From NCBI RefSeq assembly GCF_019112545.1, contig NW_025064884.1:1352141-1416140 (forward strand): a stretch of DNA of 64,000 nucleotides, in the 5' to 3' direction. The stretch is from Guyanagaster necrorhizus (taxonomy: Eukaryota > Basidiomycota > Agaricomycetes > Agaricales > Physalacriaceae). A program made the position numbers and the translations under genes. Positions 1-11,784 of this stretch are shown here, piece after piece (within the stretch, counting starts at the first letter, position 1; each line of letters opens with the position of its first letter). The notes below the pieces were generated by a model that was not told the origin of the DNA, did not search any database, and saw nothing but the letters and a program-made list of their open reading frames with translations.

Positions 1-389
1 GTCCCTAACGAGAATGATTGTAGGATCTCATTACTTTGCTTGTCTACTTATTTTATGCTCGGCGGATATATTATTGTTGGCGTGATCCTTTTTTTCCCAA
101 TTACCGCCTTCTGATACGTTTCATGCAGTGTCAAATCACAATGTTCCCCTAGTGGCCATCATCGTGAGATTCCTATGATACGATTATTCTCCATCACTAA
201 CCTTGGAATCAGATTGTTCTCTCGATCTGTCGCTTGGGTGAGTCTCTCGTACTCTTTTTTCTATCCTCCGTAACGTAGCCTCTGTCTAGGAACTAGCCTG
301 GGTGCGCATTTGGGCCGCTCATATAAAGGATGCTAATCGGATGCTTGTTCCTTTTCTTTTGTCTTTTAGGTGTCACCGGCTACAGGTTA

Positions 390-1340
390 GGACTGACAGT
401 GCTTCTCAGACATCCCCGTCTCATTGTCATTTTCAGCATATATCTCAAGTACTTCATCCTGTTTGCACGCCCCGGCATGAAAGTAAGCATCCACCAGAGT
501 TGTTCTTGAAAGTCCATATTTCTCTCCATTGCATGACAGAACCTCATCAGGACTTCCTTGATTCTTCATGTGGTGACAGATCTCCTGGTTGCCGTATCAC
601 TTTGTTATTATCTCCACAAGAGGCGCACGGGAATTAAACAGTATGATATTCCACACTGCGGTTTATCCGAACTGATTAGAAGGAAAATGGCATTACAGCA
701 CCAACACGATGATTAATAGACTCATGGTCTATGCGATTCATAACGGTCTTATAACTGCGTAGAGGCATATCATCTTCCTATGTTATCGGTTGAGTAACAG
801 ATCCATCTCCAGGATTGTGGATATCCTCGTCTTTGCCTTCGTGAGTTACTCTTACCATCTCTGCGTTTCTTCATAGGCTGGAATTACTCAGAACACAGCC
901 TACCCTGACAATCTCGTATATCTGTCTGTTTATCAGATCGTTGCAAACTGTACGTTCAACCTGTCTATTCCACGTTCTCGAGCTAAAAATACACCCCATC
1001 CCAAGTATATTCAAACTCCTTCCTTGCTACGTTCGTTGCATGATTCTCCATGGAATCGTCCATCCTTACAATCTCACTTCAGATTGAACGCCCGTAGACG
1101 TACCAAACCGAACAATGATACTGACGTCGACATGTTGAGTCTATCCACCTCCGGTGCCCATGATATGTCCTTCGAAGATGCCCCCAGGACCAACACGACC
1201 AACTTGGTACTGCGTTCCTCGTTATTTATTTTGTCCTCACGCTGATCCTGTCATTGAAATATTCTAGCGGCACATTAATATTACTATCTCATCCACTGTG
1301 GAGACCATGGGAGATATGAACGGGACCTCTTCTGTGAGTG
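390..1340 (+). pseudogene. Decayed DUF6534 membrane protein gene
   Basis: Successive reading frames on this strand keep landmarks of the basidiomycete DUF6534 multi-pass membrane family, but in different frames and broken by stops. Around 572-640 one frame reads DLLVAVSLCYYLHKRRTG, the typical helix followed by the Lys-Arg-Thr-Gly motif. At about 705-760 another reads TMINRLMVYAIHNGLITA and then hits TAG. Near 945 a KLY start is followed by frame loss, and near 1085 LNARRR marks the usual position after the last helix. The intact relative at 24297-25694 shows the same landmarks in order. The family's function is unknown. The N-terminal part before about 390 is not recognisable. Confidence rests on motif order, not on an alignment. 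Confidence 0.6.
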
Positions 1341-1419
1341 CGTGTATAGTAGTAACCTTTGCTTATTGACCGTGTTCATTCGAACCACAGACTGAACCTG
1401 GTTCCAAAGTCGTAAGCGT

Positions 1420-2250
1420 CTGAAGAAAGAGGACACGGACGTGTTTTTTTCATCCGCTGCTTATTGCCTTCGCTTGTTTACTGTCGCACTCGAAAGATCC
1501 TGCAGCGGAAACGGTGAAATATCAGCGATGCCTTGGAAGCGCTTCTTCAGTATGGCTTCAATGTGTACAGGAATCGTAGTTTGGTCGAGACATACTTGAA
1601 CGTCCAAGAGGCGCATACAAGAAGAATGAGAAATTGTCTTGATTAGAATTAAGGCCCCGAGCGCCTAGCAAGAGCGGCAAGAAAATGCAGTTCGAAAAAT
1701 TCCGGCTGGCATGCGCTAAATACTAGTTACCGGAGGAAGATAAATAAAGTATAAGGATTGGTTGTATGGAACCGTTCTCGGCCCGATGATGTGGGTCGCT
1801 GCGATACGAATAATGCAAGGCCAATGCCAGTATCGTAGACCGGCACAGGACAGAGAACAGTGGGATTATGTGGATTGCGGCACTGTCGCTAATACAGACG
1901 ACGGTCTTGCAGTGATTGGACCATGGAAGTTGTACGTATTGCCAGCATTATGGAAGCCATGCTATGATGACATTCTGTATGGATTGACACATGAGCCAGA
2001 AACGTATCCGAGAGCAACGGAACTCTTACGTTTTCTCAGCATGCTCCTGTAGCTATGCTTTCGCATTCTCCAAAACCTGAGCTCAAGCCACCTCAGACGG
2101 AATGGCAGGTAACGTCATCCCAAAGAAAAAAGTCATGCACAGCGGCATCCTTCTGTACGTCGACACCTCCATCGCTCATCTGCTCAGCAAGTTGTTCGCA
2201 GGTGAGATACGGTGACCATAGCAGACCAGTCGGATGATGCCCAAGGAATC
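1420..2250 (+). other. Gene-poor stretch with short unknown ORFs
   Basis: An open frame of 96 codons (1762-2052) reads plausibly as protein (for example GPWKLYVLPALWKPCYDD) but I do not recognise it. Its neighbours in the same direction are broken by stops. It may be the 5' part of the decayed MYND-finger locus that follows or an independent relic. No initiation context or splice pattern supports a functional gene. Confidence 0.3.
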
Positions 2251-2299
2251 GCAGATTCGCAATCACGGCTGTCGAGAAGGAGGCTTCAGGAGGCTTCAA

Positions 2300-4310
2300 T
2301 ATGGACGTGGACTCCAACGCCACTTTCGGCTGACATAGGCATCTTGGGTCTTCCCTTTCTGCTCCATTATCATGCCCGATTATTCGCAATACCCAGCCAA
2401 CGGAAAATATCTCACCGACGACGAGGATTGCACAAGTCGCGTCAAAAATACGAATTGCTGATCCAGACAAGGACGATGGCGCTTTCAACACCGTGAACCG
2501 CATGGAGGCATTCATCTAGCTCAAGTGTATGGGTGCCTCTGGCCTATCGCCTCCAGAGGCACGCGCCTTGTCCGACGAGGAAATCATTGAGAAACTGCGC
2601 TATGCTCTGTGGGATTCTCAAAGGATTGACGATCTCTTTCACGGAAAGACCTACCTCACCGATTCCAAGCTAGACGTTACCGCCCTCCCCGCCTGCATTT
2701 CACCCAAATGGAAAACATGTCCGGGGCTGCCAACAGAGCTACTCCGGACATCACAGGCGCGTGGACGGGTACAAAGGCGGTAATGAGCAAGGCCTCGTTG
2801 GATATCACATGAGAAGGCGGAAAGGACACCCCTTTTGTCACCTATTTCACCCACAACGACCATCTGCTTCTCATGGAGATCCTGGACGTCAAGCAATGTG
2901 CTTGGCCTGAACCTTCCGACAAGGTACTCATCGACCTCGACACGTTTTGTAGTCTTGTTAAATTCCCTCACAGTTCTTGAAGCAACTCAAAACCGCTCAA
3001 GAGACCAAGTTTGGCCACTCCTCGAATGGTCCTCTCGTCCCAGTGATGCAAACACCCAAATTCCCCTTGATGCTCGTACGGTACTCTTATATGGAAGGAC
3101 GCCCGAAGGTGAGAACTCCACTGATGACATCTCCATCGGCTAACAAAGAAGCAGGGCGGTTCCCAGTTCTCCCTTTTCCTCGAATCCAACATCAAGAAGA
3201 ACATGCCTCGGGTGTCCGCCAAGCAAGTACGCGAAAAGCTCCAGTACCGTATGCAATGTGGGGAACAGGTGCCAGAGGCCCATTTGCGGATATTTGCTCG
3301 TCTTCTGTCAAATAACTCCGAACTCCTTTATGCGGAAGGACTTCAGTCGTACTGGAAACGGCATATCGCAAGACGCGGTTAAAGAGACCAAGATCAGCTT
3401 CTTTGTTCCTTGTCTTCGACTGCGATGGAGGTGGGTTATTATCAGCACCTGACACCGCATCCTGACTCAATATTGCCCTACCAAGAGTCCTGGAAGAGAT
3501 CGAAACTGGAGTTCCTAATCAGCAACTGGGAACGACCTGTCAAGCTCGCGGAAAGACAGCAAAGAAGCTCACGTGCAATTCGTTGGTACTCATGCTCTTT
3601 ACGTTATCCGTTAATAATACTGACCCTTCGATCTTTTAGGTGTAAATCAGTGGTAAGCGTCTCCAACACACTGAGCATCACAACCGTCCTCACGCCTATT
3701 CACAGTATTATCGCAACGCAGAATGCAACAAGGCCGACTGGCCACGACGCAAAGAAGCATGCAAGACGTTTAAGCGCCTCTTGGACAACCCATCAAGTTC
3801 CCCCCCGGATAAACTCTACATCCCTGCACGTACCTACGTCGACCTGACACTCGAATGCGGGTTCGCCGTGGACTAGGAAGCCATCAAGTATTCCGGCTCC
3901 ACGTACGTAGGCGACTCCATCCGGAATGAGTACGGGGACGAGAGATTCCTCCTACGGACGCAGATGCCTGCTGTACAGCCACGAAGGGGGAAGGTCTAAG
4001 GGAGAGAGCATCTTTTGCTTTGACAGGCGGAGGAGCATATTGGTAAGGACCTCTCCGGGGATCCACCCACGGTGCGGGAGCGAGGATGGCCGCCGCGGAT
4101 CCCGTTCCATCCACAGGGACGTAAGCGCTATACGCAGGTCATCAAGGCTAAGGGTATACAGGGACAGCTCATCTATCTATGGGCTAAGCGCGCGGGAGAT
4201 GCGGTGGATATTGAGTACGTGGAATTGAGACGTGACTACTTGGATGCGTGCTAACTGATTTGACAGTCTTGTGGATGTGTCCGACCAGAGAAAGATATGG
4301 TGGAAGTGAG
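2300..4310 (+). pseudogene. Decayed MYND zinc-finger protein gene
   Basis: The recognisable core is a MYND finger at about 3520-3770: a segment with Cys residues (LTCNS, then CKS after an intron ending in TTTTAG) leads into YYRNAECNKADWPRRKEAC, the usual second half of the domain. Downstream protein-like segments (KLYIPARTYVDLTLECGF, then GQLIYLWAKRAGDAVDI) are joined across at least one good intron (GTACGT...TTGACAG, about 4213-4274). In-frame stops at 2810-2812 and 3874-3876 and apparent frame changes around 2500-2700 break the gene. MYND fingers bind short proline-rich partners, but the rest of the protein is unrecognised and no target can be named. A wrong intron model could account for one stop but not readily for both. 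Confidence 0.5.
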
Positions 4311-4379
4311 CAGAGGGCGACGACGCCCTCATACTGACAAGTTTCGTTTCTGATGAATCGATAGGTAGCAAATCATTTG

Positions 4380-5610
4380 TACTCCAGATGCTATGTCCCA
4401 ACCATGCTTACAGACATTCTCATAGATCTTTCAACGTCACCCTGAAATACAAGCGTAGCTTCATCCCCCATTCTCACCTGGCAAGCTGCTTTACAGACAC
4501 TCTCGGAACTCGTACTTGTGTATCCCCATCCGTTCTAGTGCAGTGTACCCGTTTTGCGGAGTTGAAAACAACTCGCTAGAACGTCCATGTCACCTTTTCC
4601 CCGGGAGGCCATCTTTTAGCCCAAAAGATTCGGACACCGAAACGGAAACTCCCTCCCGCCTCCGTCAAATCGTCCAGATGATCCTGCCTTGCTCGAGGTC
4701 GGATGAGTCAAAAATATGGGTTTGCCATCTTTGAGGCCAGGGCGCTCGCTGACTTGACGTATCACCTCTTATTTTTGTCTGGGCGCGAAATTTCTTCGGT
4801 CTCGTCGGATACTTCTTAATCAAGGTGCCAGACTCGGATATTCAAGAAAGATATCGTGGAATCGAACCGAGCACGCCTCGGGCGTGCGACGCCCTCACGT
4901 TCTAAATGGTAACCAGTAACACAGGCTGACCCAATGTCGGTCGGTCATTTCCAGGTGGTAAGCGGGGCTAGCTTTTTGCCAATTCGCTCAGTACGCTCGA
5001 GCGTAGCGCCGATATCATGAGCGCTAGTCGTCGGACTTTTGATTTCCGTGATTATAGAATAGATTTCACGACCGCCTTGCAATGGCGCCCCGACGCATCT
5101 ATATATGATGGCAACGGCCTTAACGGTTCATTTACTTGTGCTTACTGGAAGGAGCATGCTCATGGTCTAGATAATTAATTAGCCAAGGTAATACATTCGC
5201 GAATTGACCGCCCATCAGAGTATTCAATGAGTCACTGCTAATTAGTGGTCGGTCCGGATGCGATTCAATTGCTTCTGTCAACATCGATATCGGACATTCC
5301 ACTGCCATTGCTCCGCCGAAGAACGCTGGAACGGTCTCTGCATCTGATAACGGTCGAATGCGATGCAGCGCGTTACTCGGGACAACACAAGGATGGAGCC
5401 GATGTATTCGGAGAAATAAGAATGCCTTGGTGAAAACATAGGTGTTGTATGGTACGGTAGAGCACAGAGAGGGGATACGATACTATGGGAGCCATGATAC
5501 AGTGAAGAACAACAGCGAACGATAAATAACGAATATAGCGTACAAGTAGTACCTGTCAAAAAGCAAGCAAATTATAAGTATGTTACGATGAGGCACACGA
5601 CTCGGAGACT
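4380..5610. other. Gene-free stretch
   Basis: I see no supported gene on either strand. Short open frames here lack splice signals or family features. A weak tRNA-like fragment near 4857-4915 was examined and rejected. Confidence 0.4.
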
Positions 5611-5613
5611 CGT

Positions 5614-5890
5614 TCAATATTTCCAATGAAGCCCCGTTGTCCTGCCAGAGGCGGTTCGTCAGATGCGCCCGAGCGACAGAAGGAAAAAAAAAAAAAACGC
5701 ACCTCTGCTGTATGATACTCCCTAGGCCTGTATATCGATAGACAACATATGTAGACGCGGCAGCCACCAGCGACAATGCTGCAATGACTTTGTATAGGGC
5801 CTCCCTCCTGGCTGAGGGGTTCGTCTTGGGCCAAACTTCCGATGAGGTGAGATCTGGGTGCTCGTAGATTTCGAAGGCTCCGCGCATCAT
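5614..5890 (-). CDS. Small single-pass membrane protein, unknown
   Basis: Two exons (5703-5890 and 5614-5641) joined by a 61-nt intron with GTGCGT donor, a 14-nt T tract and GGCAG acceptor give a 71-residue protein starting MMRGAFEIYEHPDL and ending TTGLHWKY. Residues about 33-52 (KVIAALSLVAAASTYVVYRY) form one clear transmembrane segment with basic residues before it. The predicted orientation and size would suit a small organelle-membrane subunit, but I do not recognise the family. The unspliced frame runs on with low-complexity sequence and is less convincing. It lies upstream of no obvious partner. The first of two consecutive ATGs was taken as start. The exon structure is inferred only from splice consensus and a sensible C-terminus. 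Confidence 0.55.
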
Positions 5891-6585
5891 GGTTGCGACA
5901 GGAAAGAAGGAGAATTAAAATTCGCGGCCGCGGTAATGGTCTAGGCCTTGGCGCTGGTACCGTGGGAGGTGGCAGTCGCAGGGGGGGTGATAGTCTGTAC
6001 GTGCGTGCAGACGGAGTGCTGTTATATGTGGACGGTCGACAATAATTGTCGAACACGTTACTGTTCGCCGCGGAACATTGACAGTGAGACAGTTACCTCT
6101 GATCGAGGCCCTTTTATATCCTTTGCCTCTTTTTATAGTAACCAACGCGACCCTGGCCTCGCCAAGTTGCCCAAAAACGTGCCTTACAAGAAACATATGA
6201 TCCGCCTACGTCTCAGGATTTACGTCGGCGTAATAGACTGAGGTAAATAAATCCGATTGCGGTGCTATCTGTTCGTGCGAATCGTCCGGAAACAGCGCTA
6301 ATTCAACCTTCGAATACTTGTAATGGAGGTCGCTGTGATAAGGCAAGGAAATCAACGTACGGCGAAACATGAACGCCGGCCTTACCTGCGCTTTGCGTCA
6401 TTTCTATTTTGTATCACCGGATCTGGCCGCCACCGAACGAACAATACATGTTTGGAAAAATACAAAATGTGTAGAAACGAACAGTTCTCAAAAAGAATGA
6501 CAAAAAAAGAGCATCCATATGGTATATGACGGAAACCAAACAAAGAAACTAGAGCCAGAAGATACACAGAACCTCCTAGTCAGCA
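5891..6585. other. Intergenic stretch
   Basis: This stretch lies between the start of the small membrane protein and the 3' end of the F-BAR gene. I see no convincing coding exon and no RNA gene. Confidence 0.4.
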
Positions 6586-9500
6586 TTAGAACAAACACAC
6601 AAAATTACTCGGGAAGATATGTCTGCCCGGTTGCGATCGAGCATCATCCAGTAGATGGCCGCTCCACCAACCATCTTCCGGTGTAGCTGTCACAGCAATG
6701 ACATCCCCAGCTTGGAAATCAAATTCCTCGTCGATCGTAGCAGTATAGTCATACAGAGCTTTCACTGCAAAAGGGTAGGGCATCACGTCATTAATCAACT
6801 ACAGATAGTGAAAGTAAATGCTCACCATAGAACAAAATAGGATTCTCTTCTTGTGGAGGCGCAGGAGGTGGCGGGGGCTGAGGAGAAGGCGACCGTCCAT
6901 ACATAGGAGCAGGTTGTTGATATCCAGATCCACCTTGCACATGCATCTGCCGTCCAGGGGCAGGCGTCCCATTCGTATAATAACCACTAGCAGCAGATGT
7001 AGCACGTTGCATGCCATTTTTCCCCGCGTTACCATACACTTGAGGCTGAGGCTGGAATACTTGCTGCTGCATGGGAGCTTGGTACTGCGCAGGAGGCGGC
7101 GCAGAGTACTGCATTTGGTGATAAGATGTTGTGACTGGAACCGGGGCCGGGGGAGGTGCAGTATATCCAGAAGGAGGTCCAGGGGTATACGTTGGCTGCA
7201 CCGGAGGTGGTGGTGGAGGAATGACAGGTCCCATATTCATGTAACTGCTTCGTCTCTGCACGGGTTGAGCATAAGAAGGCTGCTGCTGCTGAAGCGGCGG
7301 GGGTGGGGGTTGTTGAGGAACCGTGGGCCGTTGCTGCTGGTGCTGGTGCTGCTGGTGCTGCTGATGCTGGTGTTGGTGTTGGTATCTTGGAGCCATATCG
7401 TCGTGAAGCACGCGTCCAGAAGGATCTAGGGCGATACCGACCTTGTTGGGACTCGCCGAACGCTGGATCGAGGGTGCTGGTGGCGCAGGGATATATCCAG
7501 GTGCTGGACTGGGCCCTCGAGACAGAGGTTGAGGACTGTTGCTTCGGGATCCATGTGCTCCAACGCCAGTATGGCCCATTTGGCTGGGTGGTCTCCCGAG
7601 ATTCTGGAATTGCTGCTGACGTTCGGTCGAAGGTGACGGAGAGGGCGCGCTATAGCTCCCACGACGACTAATAGACTTTCGTTCACCAGGAAGAGACTGA
7701 TGATAATCCGTGAGCACGCCTTTGATAACTTCCGAATCTGAAGGATCAAGAGAGTTTCTGGGTTTCATGAATGCGGCTGTTGGCGGGTTAGAAGGACCTG
7801 GACTGGGTGACACAGGTCGCGACGCGGTGGGATGGGCGCCTACGACCATCTCCGCAGAGTTGCGATAATCACGAGGGGCCGGTGAAGCAGAACTTCCAGG
7901 TCTGGATGCCGGGGAAGCAAGAGTTGCTTGTCGTGAAGGCCCACCAAAGGCCTGTGAAGTACCTGAACTCTGGAGAGGAGGGTCGGCAGCGCGGGGTTGG
8001 GGATGTTGTACATTTTGCGGTGGCTTCCACATGCTGTTTCTCCTCGTGCCTCCTTGTGTAGACACAACATTGTTAAGCTCGGCAAGAGTTTTAGCCAATG
8101 GATCCTCAGTATCAACGTCTTTTGATGGACTATGATTGTTCACGATGGATGTGGACGACCCGCTTTGCTCCTGAGGGTCCCGAGATACGTCCACAGGGTA
8201 AGCATTATTACCAACTTTCATGAATGTCTGCGCATTGGGAACGATTGATTCCGCCATAGGATCTTGAGGAGGTTTCCGTGACACAGCGGTGGATTTCCTA
8301 TCCACGTCAGCTTTCACTGGTGATGAAGTGCCGTTGATAGACGGCACGTTTTCGTTTGCCTGCCTGCTACCTCCAGCACCCAACCCAGCTATATTGACCT
8401 TTGGTTCTTCTTCAACGACTGGTGGTGGTGGTGGTGGTGGAGTGACCGAAGACGTCACACTGTGCCTACTGGGCTGTCTCTGTAAATCATCGCGCTTCGA
8501 CTTTGGGGGATCGTCTTCGGAAAGTTTATCGCTGACTTTGCGTTTCTTGTGCGGTCGCGCCACACGAACGAAGTCTGCAACGTGGAAGGTAGGATCGGAT
8601 GAAGAAGAGGGAATGGTATTAGGACGATTGTAATCGATGATCGCGGGGGTGTCTGGTATTTGACTGCCAGTGCCGTAATCCCGAACGAAGTTCTCCATAT
8701 CCCGCTCCACCTCGGCCTCCTCCAGGGCTACCCGTAGTTTTTCACATGACTGTTTATGGAATGAGAAATCAGAGAGGGACAACATAAAGCACGAGAAGAC
8801 GCACATTATCGTCGAATACGCACACAGCGGAAACGACATTGGCAAATCCCCAAAGACTGTCTTTGATAAACTCGAGCCTCTCCTCTTCCATGTCCTGACA
8901 GGAATCGCAGAAGGTTTTCCAATCCTGCTCCCACTTGGCGGCCGTATCAGCATAAGCCTTTGAGAAGTTTACGTAGTCGCGATTATTGGCTTGCACCGTC
9001 TGCTTGGCCCGTTCTAACTTAAGTGTGATCTTCTCAAGCTCCTTACCCTGAACGAGAGTGCTTTGGGCAGTGAAAGAGTTGATTCGAATGCAGTCCTGCT
9101 CGTACTTTTCGCGAGCCTTGTTGACATAGCCTTCCTGCGCCTGCTTGGCCTTGAATGCCTTCTCTATCGGAGCCTGCCAGTTCTTCTTATGTGTGCCTTG
9201 GTCCGTATGGAATTGTGCAGCCTTCGCCTCTAGCTCTTTTGAAATAGTATAGGAAAGCCTATTATGGAATTTTGACTGGTTTTGGGTTTCGAGTACGACA
9301 ATTTCCAGGCAGTTCCGGATATCGCTGCGAGCACTGTTAGGTAGATTACTCGTATCGATGGGCGAGGTGCCTACCCTATTTCATCTTTGCCTAGTGGATA
9401 CTTCGCCAGCTTGGCCAGTCGTTTCGCGTAGTCATCCTCGATAGCGGCGCTAGTGAGCAGTGAGCAGACGACCAGCAGCATCCGGCCTGCACATACCGTT

Positions 9501-9696
9501 CTTTCCAAAAGTTTCTCAGTTCCTCCATTGTTCTCATGGCGCCTCGCATCCTCGTAAACAGCACACCGACACCGATGTCGTCTACGCCCCAGAAAGTGTT
9601 ACAGAAGTCGGACGTCCGTTCACCTTGTGGCATTGGCGACATGGTGCGTACGTATCTGCCCAGCGATGTCGTCGACGGCTGCCTGCTAACCGTCAT
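6586..9696 (-). CDS. F-BAR and SH3 domain protein (Cdc15/Imp2-like)
   Basis: Five exons (9497-9696, 9375-9449, 8805-9333, 6826-8749, 6586-6764) encode about 968 residues. The N-terminal 270 or so form an F-BAR domain: FCNTFWG, then ELRNFWKERAAIEDDYAKRL across the first intron, then long heptad-rich helices. F-BAR dimers bind and curve the plasma membrane. The middle is disordered, rich in Pro, Ser and Gln/His. The last 57 residues are an SH3 domain (ALYDYTATIDEEF, GWWSG, PSNF) that normally binds proline-rich cytoskeletal partners. This architecture is that of Cdc15, Imp2 and Hof1, which scaffold the contractile ring and septum. All four introns join in phase and restore conserved motifs. The start is uncertain because MSPMPQ, 19 codons in, is an alternative. 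The gene is divergent from the methyltransferase-family gene at 9821. Confidence 0.87.
7270..7390 (-). repeat. Gln/His and Pro codon repeats inside the F-BAR gene
   Basis: On the plus strand this reads as alternating tgctg and tggtg triplets. On the coding strand it gives a His/Gln run followed by poly-Pro and Gln-rich sequence in the disordered linker. It is a coding microsatellite, likely to vary in length between strains. Confidence 0.75.
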
Positions 9697-9820
9697 CGTT
9701 GTCGACAGATCAAAGAAAGGCCAATGAAATTGTGCCGGTGGTGGTGCGGAACAAAGTTCAACTGGCGCCTGGGCGCTGGGTTCACGTGCCGTGGCTATAC
9801 CAGGTAACTAACAGGCATAT

Positions 9821-10999
9821 ATGTCCTTCGACGTCCTCCTCGCTGTATTCCTTCCTTTGGTCATCCTCTTCCTCATCTTCAGAGTATACCCAACATTGGC
9901 GTGGTCCGACGTCTTCTTTCTCTTCTCGCCGCTGTCGTCGGCGTCACGCACAGAGGCTGGCATCTTCTCGCCTCAACATGCATTTCATTCCTTCAAACGG
10001 TACCGCCAACTCTCTATGCACGAACTTTCTCGCGCACGCTCTGCCTACGTAGCGCTTGGAAGGATGCACAAACGGATTGGCTATAATATTGGATACCCAG
10101 CCAAGCTGAATGCCTTTGAAAACTCCATAGAATCGAACGGCCAAATTGCGGACGACATTGCTCGGCTTGCCGCTGTCGAGTACGACTTGCGTGAGTTGCC
10201 GGCACACAACGTCAGCGTGGGCTCGGGAGACCTGTCGAGGGTACGCGAATCACTCCGGCATTTCGTGCGCGACTGGAGCAATGAGGGGGCCGCAGAACGA
10301 AAAAAGATTTTCACGCCTATTCTCGACGTCCTTGGCGCCGTCGCACCAGGTGAACGTGCTGGATATCGAGTCCTTATCCCTGGCTCAGGGCTGGGTCGGT
10401 TTGCCTGGGAAGCGTCGCAGCTGGGGTTTGACACGACCGCCGTCGAAATGTCATCCTTCATGAACTTTGCATTCCGTTTCTTGCTTTCGCCGCAGACAAC
10501 ATCCTCGCTCAATCAGCACAAGATCTATCCCTATGCCCATTGGTTTTCGCATCAAAGGTCGAATGACTCGCTATTCCGAGCAGTCGAGTTCCCTGATGCC
10601 CTACCCAGGCCAGATGGAAGTCTGCGTTTGCTTCAAGACGACTTTCTAGAGCTGCCAAAAGACCAGAAATACGACTATATCGTCACCCTTTTCTTCATCG
10701 ATACGTCTTCCAATGTATTTGCGACTTTGGAACACATTCATACACTGCTGAATCCCAACGGTGTCTGGATCAACCTTGGGCCTCTCCTATGGTCTTCGGG
10801 AGGCGCCGCCAAGTTGGAGCCAAGTCTAGAGGAGCTGCTGCACGCGGCACGAGAGATCGGTTTTACCTTTCCGCGGGACTGCCCTGAAACCATTGAATGC
10901 GAATACACCAGCGACCAGAACGCCATGATGCAGTGGATATACAAGGCCCAGTTTTGGACCGCTAAAAAGAAATGGTTGGCAGAGTCTATCGTTCGCTAG
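9821..10999 (+). CDS. Carnosine N-methyltransferase family (N2227-like)
   Basis: A single-exon frame of 392 codons. Residues 1-30 or so are a hydrophobic membrane anchor (LLAVFLPLVILFLIF). The body matches the N2227/UPF0586 family, SAM-dependent methyltransferases that include carnosine N-methyltransferase and yeast YNL092W. Visible landmarks are the SAM-binding loop VLIPGSGLGRFAWEASQLGF, the following acidic VEMSSFMNFAFRFLL, the DYIVTLFFIDT strand and the C-terminal CEYTSDQNAMMQWIYKAQFW block. The family methylates carnosine or related histidine dipeptides. The fungal substrate is not established by sequence. The membrane anchor is not universal in the family. The gene is intronless in a region of multi-exon genes. 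Confidence 0.85.
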   Translation: MSFDVLLAVFLPLVILFLIFRVYPTLAWSDVFFLFSPLSSASRTEAGIFSPQHAFHSFKRYRQLSMHELSRARSAYVALGRMHKRIGYNIGYPAKLNAFENSIESNGQIADDIARLAAVEYDLRELPAHNVSVGSGDLSRVRESLRHFVRDWSNEGAAERKKIFTPILDVLGAVAPGERAGYRVLIPGSGLGRFAWEASQLGFDTTAVEMSSFMNFAFRFLLSPQTTSSLNQHKIYPYAHWFSHQRSNDSLFRAVEFPDALPRPDGSLRLLQDDFLELPKDQKYDYIVTLFFIDTSSNVFATLEHIHTLLNPNGVWINLGPLLWSSGGAAKLEPSLEELLHAAREIGFTFPRDCPETIECEYTSDQNAMMQWIYKAQFWTAKKKWLAESIVR

Positions 11000-11233
11000 T
11001 TTACTGTCTCTAATCTTCAAATAGACCAACTCAAAGAGGAGGCTCAATTTTGTATTTCGTCACATGACGGTGATTACTGGTACTGTGACCCAAGAGTCTG
11101 ACCAGGTCTCACCTTGCGTCCTTAATAGGACGAGCCGCTGCGTGGATATAAAATGTGCCCGCAACGCTTTCACCGCAACTACCATCACCACCACCACTAC
11201 CATTCCAATCACTCTAGCCTCAACCCCCTAAAC

Positions 11234-11784
11234 ATGGGTGTCCCAGACTTCACTTACTACAAAGAACACTTTGAACCTCTCGTCGCGCAATCTACCCCTG
11301 AATTCCTATCATCCTCGCTGCCGGACCCGCCTTCCGATGAGACAGTTGACAAACGCACCTTTGCGAACTTGAATACCGACCCTTATCTCGTCCTTGAAAT
11401 CGTGTCAGAGGATGAGGTAGAGGTCAACAATGAAATCCGACGTATAGTTGGCTCCAAGCGAGTAGCCAGGCATCACCGTAGCGAACACCCTCACAAGACA
11501 CTCCCTCTGCCTTCTACGCCAGCGTTCAGTTTCAAGTGCACGGCTTCAATGACGCAGACGCCTGACGCTGATGGCAAGGTTCGTGTTCTGTCCAAATGTC
11601 CTGACGTCTAACACGTGGTTTTGCGCAGGAAGTGCGGGCTATGCCACCCCAACTTCCGGTTGACGCCTGTAATATGAAGTGTGATTCTCAACCGGATACC
11701 ACGACTCTCTCCTTAGCTTCACCGTACCAGAGTGATCAGCCGCATCTTCGTCTTGATGTAGACATGATCGATATTAACTGTTAG
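11234..11784 (+). CDS. Hypothetical protein, two exons
   Basis: Exon 1 (11234-11578) and exon 2 (11629-11784) flank a 50-nt intron (GTTCGT...GCGCAG) and give 166 residues starting MGVPDFTYYKEHFEPL. A TATA-like ATATAAA lies about 90 nt upstream at 11145. An upstream in-frame ATG at 11153 would add a His-rich leader and overlaps the TATA-like motif, so the later start was preferred. The protein is acidic and hydrophilic, with no signal peptide, membrane segment or recognised domain. The phase-consistent splice, TATA position and codon flow support a real gene. No function can be proposed. Confidence 0.55.

Noticed and set aside
4857..4925. tRNA-like minus-strand sequence with GGTTCGATTCC box and a perfect GCACGCC/GGCGTGC hairpin
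   Set aside because: The T stem does not pair (CTCGG against CCACG), and no D arm or acceptor stem can be assembled.
6818..7429. 203-codon plus-strand open frame rich in Arg and Leu
   Set aside because: Antisense shadow of the repetitive Pro/Gln region of the F-BAR gene.
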